A DNA stretch of 64,000 nt. Origin: Paramacrobiotus metropolitanus. Lineage: Eukaryota > Tardigrada > Eutardigrada > Parachela > Macrobiotidae. The number at the start of each line of letters is the position of its first letter. Within the stretch, counting starts at the first letter, position 1. The stretch covers positions 248,001-312,000 of the forward strand of contig NW_026570321.1 in assembly GCF_019649055.1 (NCBI RefSeq), written 5' to 3'. Below are positions 56,611-64,000 of this stretch, piece after piece. The notes under the pieces are model-generated. The model was not told the DNA's origin. It did not search any database and was given only the letters and a program-made list of their open reading frames with translations. The position numbers and the translations under genes were made by a program.

Positions 56611-57303
56611 CTAATTCAATGCCTTATTGATTTCGGCAACAATAGCCATGATTTCCATGGCCTGGCTATTGTGGGACTCCTTGACCAATTTTATCAAGTT
56701 CGCAACGGAAGTACGGACTTTGTTGAACTTTTCCACATCGACGATCTTTTCGGTGCTATGCTGTTCAATGGATTTCATCAAGGCCGCCATGAGCGTTTTA
56801 TTCTTCTCTTCAATTCCGCAATCTGTAGCATACCGTAAACCGCAAACAATTTTTCCAATAAAAATAGATAATCTATTTCAATAGATTAAGTACTCAGAAA
56901 GAATGCAAAAGGTAATCACATGAACGTCTGTAAAGATAATCTAATAAAACGCAGATCTACCAGCCTTAGATAATCTAAAAATCTGTCCTATGCTGAACGT
57001 GGCACAGCAATTTCTAACAAACCCGTGGTACGGCGTTATTTATAGTTTACTCACCTCTTTCCGCAGATATGTTATAATGGCCTCATAGTCCGTCAAGGCT
57101 GCACAAGCCGGTGCGAAAACCTTCTGGACCTCTTCAGGCAGTGCGGTGCCCATTTTTTTTGCAATGCCTTTCAAATCCTTAACGCCGTCAAGCGGCCTTT
57201 CCGCGGCCATCCGCGCCATCTCTTCGTGTTGGCCAACCCACGAGTCATGAAAAACAAGGAAACTCGGGTCGGGAGTTCCCGTTTCTCCTGAATCGTTGGA
57301 CAT
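56611..57303 (-). CDS. Small two-exon helical protein, unknown function
   Basis: Exon 1 is 57,303-57,055, from ATG (start MSNDSGETGTPDPSF) to GAG/GTGAGT, 83 codons. Exon 2 is 56,822-56,611 after GCTACAG, to a TAG, and reads KNKTLMAALMKSIEQHSTEK, then KLVKESHNSQAMEIM. Both look coding and are mostly helical and charged, likely a coiled coil. The phases do not join directly (0 against 2), so a mini-exon or a frame error lies between them. I recognise no family. A longer upstream frame exists (to 57,651) but contains transmembrane-like, Cys-rich sequence that looks untranslated. The gene is divergent from the one at 57,795, about 490 bp away. Confidence 0.55.
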
Positions 57304-57794
57304 CGCGAGGGCGTTTTCAGAAGAAGAGTCTAAGGCATACCAGTTAATTGGACTTGGGTGGGGGGGGGGGAAGATTCTCCATGATTCGCCATGAGTAGCC
57401 GAAAAACAGAAAAGTAAAAAAAAGAAAAGACACGCAGAAACACGCAGAAAATCCACACGCAGAAAATAGGAACACATTCGCAGGACGTTGTAATCACAAA
57501 ATGGAAGCAAACACAAAGTATTAGCCATTGCGTTAAAGCGCACAACGCAGCGATTGCACTTTGCACCAGTGCACGTATCAAGTTGCACGCCTGCGCGTGC
57601 CTGCGTGTGTTTGCAAGCTCGGCAGTTAGTTGGTTTACAATCGATGTACACAAAAAAGGGAAAAACCCAGAACAGAACTCTTACGAATTTTAGCCGAACG
57701 ATTTGCTTTCAGATTTCCATCAAGTATAGAGAGAGTGTGTCGTATTGTGTAGTCCGAAATCGGAAATCTGAAGTCGGAAATCGAGATTTGAGCG

Positions 57795-58078
57795 ATGGAT
57801 CGACGTGCCAATAGTATCACCGAAATCCGTGTGGCCTGTTTTATTCGCCAAGCTCGTGCGCGGCAGGAGCTATATCTGCGGATGGGACAGAAACGGGTAC
57901 GTATTTTTGAAATAGCTATTGCTCATATGTTTCCATAGATGCCTTGTGTGGAAAATCGGTCGTATTGCAGATTGAACAACGAATTAAAAACCATGACGCC
58001 TTTGCGGCCAAAGTGAAAGAAGTGTGCGAACATAGTGCTGCGGTTCTCGCTAAGAATCGTCCAAACGTGCGGGAATAG
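57795..58078 (+). CDS. Small two-exon basic protein of 69 residues
   Basis: Exon 1 57,795-57,896 (MDRRANSITEIRVACFIRQA, ending GQKR) has a CGG/GTACGT donor. Exon 2 57,971-58,078 starts after GTATTGCAG (IEQRIKNHDAFAAKVKEVCE) and ends NVRE, TAG at 58,076-58,078. The junction is phase 0 and the intron is 74 bp. An AATAAA at 58,250-58,255 follows. The protein is Arg/Lys/Glu-rich and helical, with no signal peptide; no family is recognised. It was found from splice phase, since each exon alone is too short to stand out. It is transcribed away from the small gene at 57,303, so a shared promoter is likely. Confidence 0.65.
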
Positions 58079-59033
58079 AGTGCCCTGGTTCTGGAAAAGA
58101 GGACGCCGTTTAGACTCTCATTTTCGTCATGTGTAAGTTAAGGCAACAGAATCGGCCCTTGTGTTTTACTTTGTTTTAGTTTTGTTACGGTGTCACAGTA
58201 TAAGTGTCTAAATCAATGTTTGCTTCGTTGCGAGCTACTGGAGCATGGCAATAAACGCGTAACGACAAATTTGGTTTTACGATTATCGACTAATGTTAAT
58301 TGGCCAAATGATAATGAAAACAACAATGCACAAGCTTAACGCTCAATTATATCGGATAATAAAGGACGTCTAGAACCGTATGACGCATATATTAACGAAA
58401 TAATATCCTGTACTATTCTGTGCTGTAGCACCAGAGTAGTGTGGCAAATCTAGATACTCTAGCATAGCTAGAAAATCTACAGTTTGTCCTAGTTTATGAC
58501 CAATAAATCATCTAATTGTTTAGATCCTCTAAAATACAGAAACTGAAAAGACTAGATTATCTAGCAGCTGTACATCGACTGTGCTTTAGGAATCTGTTTC
58601 GGTTCAGCTGGTGTGGTCCGTCCTGTGCACTCACCGCAGTAAATCTACCTATTATAGATTATTTCATTTTATGAGATGATCTTTCATCAGAGCGCAACAC
58701 CGTACGGATCTGTAATACGACAGGCAAAACGCCGTTTTGGCTGTCCGATAATATACTGAACATAGTAACGGACGAGGTTTAGATTCAGATGATCTACATA
58801 AAAAACCTACATAAACTAGTACAGATCTACATAAACTGCGTGAAGCACACATGGAAGTTCATCAAACGGCTCAAAAGCTCAGTCATAAACATAAAGCTCA
58901 GTCATAAAACTCGATCATAAAAGTTAAGCACCCAAGGTTTCCGTGTCAGCCTAAACCTGGCCAAAGACATGACTCCAATCCACTTCACCCTTGTCACGGT
59001 TACATCCAACATCGTCCGGCAGTCTGCGGCTGT
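58079..59033. other. Spacer rich in GATTATCTA-like words
   Basis: No gene was resolved except possible further exons of the minus-strand gene to its right. Contains many TAGAT/ATCTA words and a small direct repeat (AGCTCAGTCATAAA twice at 58,870-58,910). Confidence 0.45.
58250..58255 (+). terminator. Polyadenylation signal AATAAA
   Basis: About 170 nt after the stop of the 69-residue gene. Confidence 0.5.
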
Positions 59034-60379
59034 CAATTGCCATCAGTTTCCCGTCGAACGTCTAACTCTTCGTCACCGGTGGGCCATTCTGCGTGGTCAG
59101 CTTCAGTCGCCGTAAGTGATGGCGGGATCTTCCCAACTAAGAGTTGGTGTTTCAGTGTTTGCTTTAGAGTAACCGTGATTTCCACAAACCGTACGCGCCT
59201 GGAGTGTTCAGTTCCAGAAACGACTATGCTTTTGTGGTTGTAGCTATATTCGTTACCATCGAGGCGTCGGTAATTGGCATAGTCAAATGTTCGGTTGCCA
59301 GAGCTGAAGCGTCGACCTCTTCATTGTGTGTCAATACCTGGGGCCCGTTGGAAGGTTTCAATTGATCAACGACATAGTACTTTTTCAGAAATCGCGGCTC
59401 CTCCTGACACGCGCTTTTTTGCGGTAGCCACAGTAGCTTGGCAAATCTTAGCGTCAGCGGTTCAAGACGTACGAGAAAATCCTGGAAACGAACGCTATAT
59501 AATGTTCTGCTAAATATGTCTGTAATCGATATCTAAATAGCAGACAATCGATTATCTAAATACAAATAGAAACAAATATGAATCTAGGTATTGCAGATGA
59601 TCTATATCATAGCTGTCCATCATGCCTACTAGCGTTAAATCAGGTAGCACAGGCTTCGCACTGGTTTCCACACTTGCTGTTGGCGACTGCTTTTGGGTAG
59701 CGTTATCTTTGTTCGCAATTCCCTCTCGAACTGCACTCTGCAAAAAGCGGGAAACTTACAAGAACGAAACTGAATTCCAAAGGCGAAGCTATAAGAGCCG
59801 CCCTACCTTTGCCCTCGACTTGCCCACGTTTGCAGGTTGACGAGACTTTTGCGTTCGCGTGCGCGCTTTCTCACCCTGCCAAAGTCATACGTTTTAATAA
59901 ACCGTCAATAAACCAAAAAGAAAGTCTACCTCAGCTGTACGTTTAAACTATTGTGTAAATACTGATTTCCCATAAAAACCATAAAACATAGAATACCCAT
60001 AAAACACCGAACCGTATCTAATAAATGATTTCACTAAAAACCGAGATCAGTCATGAAAATCGTGCAAACTGTCAGCGTGAAAATGTCGGTTTGTTCGAAA
60101 TAGATTACCTAAACAGAACAGACTATGAAGTATGAACTGACACACGGTTATCTAACAGAAGTTTGCACATGTGCAGTGCACATGTGCATCCACGAGTGCG
60201 CCACGCCCAACAGTTCCAATGGGCGATGCTTAGTTACACCCTTTGCGCAGTATCGATCGTGACGTTGATTTCAGTTTTGGATCTTCGTTTTGTCTCCGGT
60301 TATTTTTGAAGCTTTGGTTTTTGAAAGGCTTGACAGAGCTTTCGTTTTCGTAATCCAGATTTGGCATCGTAAATGACAT
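59034..60379 (-). CDS. Multi-exon minus-strand gene of unknown function (provisional)
   Basis: Four or five coding-looking pieces with splice signals, in order on the minus strand: 60,379 to about 60,243 (MSFTMPNLDYENESSVKPFK, basic, N-terminal); about 59,867-59,808 (KARTRTQKSRQPANVGKSRA, GTAGGG donor); about 59,742-59,590 after CTTTTTGCAG (NKDNATQKQSPTASVETSAK, then LPDLTLVGMMDSYD); about 59,400-59,340 (RFLKKYYVVDQLKPSNGPQ before GTATTG); and 59,265-59,034 (NEYSYNHKSIVVSG, RVRFVEITVTLKQ), where the last frame ends in TGA. Phases do not all join as read, so exons are missing or borders are off. A low-complexity basic N-terminus followed by beta-rich sequence is all that can be said. Confidence 0.4.
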
Positions 60380-60414
60380 CACAGTAAATCCAGTATCTGC
60401 CGTAGCACTGCGCG

Positions 60415-61778
60415 ATGTCTGACAGTCGATCATTTTGCGCGGGGGATCTTATCTTGACGTGTGAGCCATGGGTCTGGGGATTCGACCAGAAAGCCTATGC
60501 GACGCACTGTGCGCACTGTTTTCAGGAAAAGAAGGAACTGGCGATATGCTCGGGCTGCCAGCTACACCGCTACTGCAACAAAACGTGCCAAGTGAGCTCA
60601 GTATTCTGTGGTTTGCCTTGCTATGCTGCAGTTGTATTAGTAGCCGATTTTAGTAACGTTGCAGAGAGCGCCATTCTCAAGTTTTTTTATTAATTTTCCA
60701 GGTTTCTGACTGGAAAACGGAGCACAAATTCGAGTGTGCCATGCTGAAAAAGTTAGGCGGTAGAATGAAATCGCTAAATGTGTCCATCGACTCCATGAAC
60801 TTTTCCGGGTCCCGTCCCTTGGATCTTATGGCAAAGACTGCATGCAAAATAAAGGTACAGCTTAAAAACCGCAGGTAATTATAATGTATTATAATGACCG
60901 ATTTGTATAAAAATGGGTTGCATGCTCCGCTTTACGGGCAAGTAGTTTCCATACGTAGTTTCCATACGTAGTTTCCATACATTTCCGTAGCAAATTTCTT
61001 CGCTGCTACCTTTAGTAAATGTAATCTAAATGTAGATGTATTTAGTCTACCTAAGAATAAACGAAAGAGATAAGCTATTGTAATTAGTCGCTACATTAGA
61101 TCATCTAAATCTGATATTTAAATCTAGTTAGACTAGATCATCTAAATTACGGTGCTTTTTAACGTCACTTCTTCTTAGCGTAACGCCACGATGAATCTCG
61201 GTGAGCTGGGGCCAGTATCAGCTGTCGACATTTTGCGCTTGTTTCCCACATACGAAGCCGTTGCCACCAGTCGAGAGTCAGCGTAAGTCAAAAAACCAAA
61301 AGCATTTTCAGTTTTCGGCAGTCTGTTTTTTACTTTGAGATTATAGATTTCTGCCTAGCACTTACGATTTTCCGCACTTTATTTCTGTTTTTTGTGTTTT
61401 TTTGACATTTTAAATTCATTCTGATCATTATGCTTGACGAAGTGTAATTTATTGTATTGTATTGTATTGGTTTAAAGAAACCGTAAAGATCACGGCGTGG
61501 ATTGTCCCACTAGCGATTTTATCGGAACTATGAAGTCTTTCTTGGGCCTTTCTTCGTCCGAATTCTCCGAATACTACAATATAGCCGGCCACAACGCTCT
61601 GGCCATGTTCGACATACTCGGCACGCATCATCCCTTTGGTCACGCGCTGTATCCTCAAGCACCTTTCCGGGCCATGACGCCGGCATGCTGGGATGTCAAT
61701 GTGGTGTTGAATTTTGTGGGGCGGCGTTTAGTTATCCATGCCACTCAGGATATTCCCAACTATACCGGGCTTCACAAT
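60415..61778 (+). CDS. SMYD-like protein: MYND finger and degenerate SET domain
   Basis: Exons: 60,415-60,591, 60,702-60,854, 61,179-61,282, 61,478-61,778. All are GT-AG with matching phase, 245 residues so far. Residues 1-85 hold the N-terminal SET edge and a MYND zinc finger (CAHCFQEKKELAICSGC, HRYCNKTCQ, then WKTEHKFEC). Exon 4 gives the SET core: GHNALAMFDILGTHHPFGHA, YPQAPFRAMTPACWDVN, LNFVGRRLVIHATQDI. In active SMYD methyltransferases the motif after the first Tyr is NHSCxPN; here it reads MTPACWDVN, so the SAM/lysine site is probably lost. The last exon ends AAT/GTAAGT and no continuation (post-SET Cys cluster, TPR region) was found before the antisense gene at 61.9 kb. It may be truncated, or the intron may span that gene. 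Confidence 0.8.
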
Positions 61779-61936
61779 GTAAGTGCCGACCACCGATACA
61801 GTCTTGGAGTCGGTCGAGAAACCTGCTGTACTCTGTATGTGTAGATCGGCATGACAGACCTACAGTGTGGTCTTGTACAGACTCTGCATATGCAGTGCTA
61901 GGACGTCTTACAATCAGCTTTGTGTTTATCAAAGTA

Positions 61937-63193
61937 TCACGTCCATGATAATATTATGATGAGTACGGAAATGCATTTGGAATTTGGATCGCCGATAAAA
62001 GACTTAGCAATCGAAATTATGGCGGGCGACTGCCATGTGTGTAACAATGTTAAAAATTCCTCTGAGTTAAAGTTCGCAGTCGGTACAATTTGAATTGTCC
62101 TGGTACGGTACTGGTTAGTGGTCACTCGTCTTGCCCCAGATGAAATGGTGTCAGCCCAAAATGATTCCACTCCGTGTACATGTGCCGGGACTTTAGTGTT
62201 AGACGCGGCTTTGCGCTTTCCTGCCTGTTTAGCAGGCTGCGACGGCCGGGGTATTCGCCAAACGCCATCAACAAATACCGGCCAAAACTTTTCATCCGGC
62301 ATTTCCCATTCTTTAAACGTTTGTTCCGTAAAGAGCTCTGGGTAAGCATTCAACCAGCGGATCGCATCTACCTTTTTCCTTGGATTCCATTTTCTCCATG
62401 GAGTCAAAGGCCGGTACATACGCTTGATCGTTTCTGGATGCGGTAATCGCCAGGTGTGAAACTGAAGATTATCTTCACTTGACTTGCCACGTTTCTTGTT
62501 TTTCTTTTTCCGTTTTGGAGGGACCACTCCGGTCTTTCGACATAATTTGCTGCCACGATATTTCTCATTAGGACTTGCGCTGGTCATCTGGGTATTGTTG
62601 GGTTGTTGACCAGTATATTTCTCTTCAGCAGAACCGGCACTGCTAACGAAATTATCTATATCATCTGCTAGCATTTGCTCCACATCACGCATGTCGTCGC
62701 ACCGACTGTCCGTTTTGAAACTTGCGTTAGTCTCTTGAAAACCGGCACCTACAGTATCAATTTTCGGTTGCCGGCCTTTGAGCAGCTTACTGAAAAACGT
62801 TGATCCAGTATGCATTGGAACACTGGTTATAGGACTCATTTCTGTGGAAGCTGAGGGACTAAGACGTCGCTTTGGCTCGCTTTCCGGCGTCCGCTCTCGC
62901 CAACGGACAATTTTTCGAGAGTGACCACTTCTCCGTGTTGCAGCTTGCTGCGAATCCCGATTATTCATCGTATCTTCCGTCTCAGACTGGGAGCACCATG
63001 TCAAAGATTCTCCGTCGAGCTGGTGATTACGGGTTCCCAGGTTCGTTTCGTCCGCGGAGTTTTGGCTTTCAGATTCTCCGCTTTGCGGGATATTCCCTCC
63101 GGCACACGGTGGTGATGAAGAGGCAGTCGATTCCACTAGCTCTGAGCGACTGGCTGGTGCACGCTCCTGTAACATCATCATTTGGCATTCCAT
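61937..63193 (-). CDS. Nuclear-type disordered protein sharing the Trp-rich domain
   Basis: Single open frame. The first ATG is at 63,193, giving 418 codons to the end at 61,937; the frame is open further upstream without ATG, so a 5' exon is possible. The N-terminal half is Ser/Glu-rich and disordered, with an Arg/Ser patch (RERTPESEPKRRLSPSAS). A strong nuclear signal, PPKRKKKNKKRGK, precedes the domain at 62,467-62,245: LQFHTWRLPHPETIKR, PWRKWNPRKKVDAIRWLNAY, FKEWEMPDEKFWPVFVDGVW. This aligns with the domain of the gene at 33.2-37.3 kb along its whole length. The tail after the domain is unremarkable. Function unknown. The SMYD-like gene on the other strand runs towards it. Confidence 0.75.
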   Translation of the reverse strand: MECQMMMLQERAPASRSELVESTASSSPPCAGGNIPQSGESESQNSADETNLGTRNHQLDGESLTWCSQSETEDTMNNRDSQQAATRRSGHSRKIVRWRERTPESEPKRRLSPSASTEMSPITSVPMHTGSTFFSKLLKGRQPKIDTVGAGFQETNASFKTDSRCDDMRDVEQMLADDIDNFVSSAGSAEEKYTGQQPNNTQMTSASPNEKYRGSKLCRKTGVVPPKRKKKNKKRGKSSEDNLQFHTWRLPHPETIKRMYRPLTPWRKWNPRKKVDAIRWLNAYPELFTEQTFKEWEMPDEKFWPVFVDGVWRIPRPSQPAKQAGKRKAASNTKVPAHVHGVESFWADTISSGARRVTTNQYRTRTIQIVPTANFNSEEFLTLLHTWQSPAIISIAKSFIGDPNSKCISVLIIILSWT

Positions 63194-63259
63194 GATCACA
63201 GAAACATGCGAGATGTCTCGCTTTTTTTCGATTGCACGCACACGCCAGCTGCTTGCCAA

Positions 63260-64000
63260 AGTAACGCAGCGAATAATATCATATCACAATCAGTAAACCT
63301 TCAAAATCAGAGGAAATACAAAACATCCGTAAATATTGCATACAATTCTAACAAACGTATTGCAATCCAATGCGGCGCGCTAGTGCAATGGCGAACTTAA
63401 GTATTGTCAATGCATCTGATGCTGCCGTAAGAATCCAAGTGGTACGTACAATTGTAGACTCATGCATGTCGGCATGCGCATTGCAAGAACTGCAACTGGA
63501 GGAAATGGAATGTACTTAACAAGATGCATTTGCCACATGCGTTATGATGCATACTCCTATTTTGTCAATTGTGTAGCCCAGTGCCGGTTGCGTTGCCGGT
63601 TAGGCGATCAGTTTCTATAAATAATAGGTGTACGCCGCTCGATTAATAACAGAAGAGATCCTCAGATCGATGATGTGATTATCACATGTGTGCGCTGGAA
63701 GCGTGCTTACGATTTACGATAAATAACAATAATATCATGTACTTATTAGTTATTTTGTTCGTCCAGCACAGTAGACTTCACAAAGGGGGCAAGACCATTA
63801 CCCACCCATACTTCAACTGTGCATGGCGCTATCGGCTGTTCTTTTTACCAGAAAGTCCAGTGCCACCTTTACGAAGTCAATTGTAAACTGCGAATCTTGT
63901 AATAATTTTTGTTTCCAGTGCATTGCTTTTTGAATATTGGTTTCGCTTTTCACTTTTCGAGCAGTAAACTTACAAATTAGAGGCATGAAGTAACGCTAAC
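63260..64000. other. Right-edge stretch without supported gene
   Basis: AT-rich, with CATGTGATTATCACATGTG-like palindromic words around 63,670-63,690. Only short frames. It may hold the promoter or a 5' exon of the minus-strand gene to the left. Confidence 0.45.

Noticed and set aside
57796-58078. Reading the 69-codon gene as chance frames
   Set aside because: Rejected the null: both exons have good splice sites, exact phase, a short intron and a poly(A) signal, so the gene was kept at moderate confidence.
59034-59400. Argonaute/Piwi N-domain assignment for the minus-strand pieces
   Set aside because: A few residues look compatible (VRFVEITVTLK), but no PAZ or PIWI motif is in the window and the similarity is too weak.
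1-64000. CRISPR arrays, bacterial operons, riboswitches, Rho-independent terminators, rRNA genes
   Set aside because: None seen; introns, poly(A) signals and animal gene families show this is eukaryotic nuclear DNA.

Overview
This is a eukaryotic genomic window. Genes are split by short GT-AG introns with pyrimidine-rich acceptors, AATAAA signals follow several stop codons, and the protein families are animal ones: a GFI1/Senseless zinc-finger factor, the ER co-chaperone SIL1, BTB/POZ proteins, a SMYD-type MYND protein, titin/twitchin-like Ig-FN3 remnants, a gypsy/Ty3 retroelement with an envelope gene and a hAT transposon. The best guess is a compact invertebrate genome. A tardigrade would fit, but the sequence alone does not prove it.

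Layout. 1-188 is the 3' end of a gene entering from the left. 0.8-5.2 kb is a graveyard of broken copies: a BTB fragment disrupted by two abutting perfect palindromes, a decayed copy of the GFI1/Senseless gene, and a decayed titin-like Ig/FN3 stretch. 7.4-10.4 kb is a degenerate hAT element carrying a fragment related to the retroelement envelope end. 11,519-22,373 is a complete 10.9-kb LTR retroelement on the minus strand, with 319-bp LTRs, an ATAT target duplication, a primer-binding site, gag, pol and an env-like gene; pol is broken at several points. Its long leader carries a ~700-bp foldback. A small TA-flanked MITE lies at 22.9-23.2 kb. 24.1-28.4 kb holds exons of an F-box-like gene on the minus strand. 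29.7-32.2 kb is SIL1 on the minus strand, ending in KDEL. 33.2-37.3 kb is a five-exon gene for a disordered, probably nuclear protein. 37.3-48.1 kb is a gene desert upstream of the four-exon GFI1/Senseless gene (48.1-51.9 kb). Two BTB paralogues follow on the minus strand, one intact in the part that can be read and one broken. 56.6-63.2 kb is dense with small genes on both strands, including a SMYD-like gene and an antisense nuclear-type gene.

The most interesting observation is a ~65-residue Trp-rich domain that I do not recognise. It is shared by the nuclear-type proteins at 33.2-37.3 kb (+) and 61.9-63.2 kb (-). Other notable points are an inverted partial copy of the Senseless-BTB locus about 50 kb from its source, the two palindromes in the BTB fragment, a possible 20-nt intron (or frameshift) in SIL1, and the foldback in the retroelement leader. 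Several otherwise good genes need one or two frame corrections, so residual assembly indels must be kept in mind. All exon structures here are read by eye from splice signals and phase, without transcript support.
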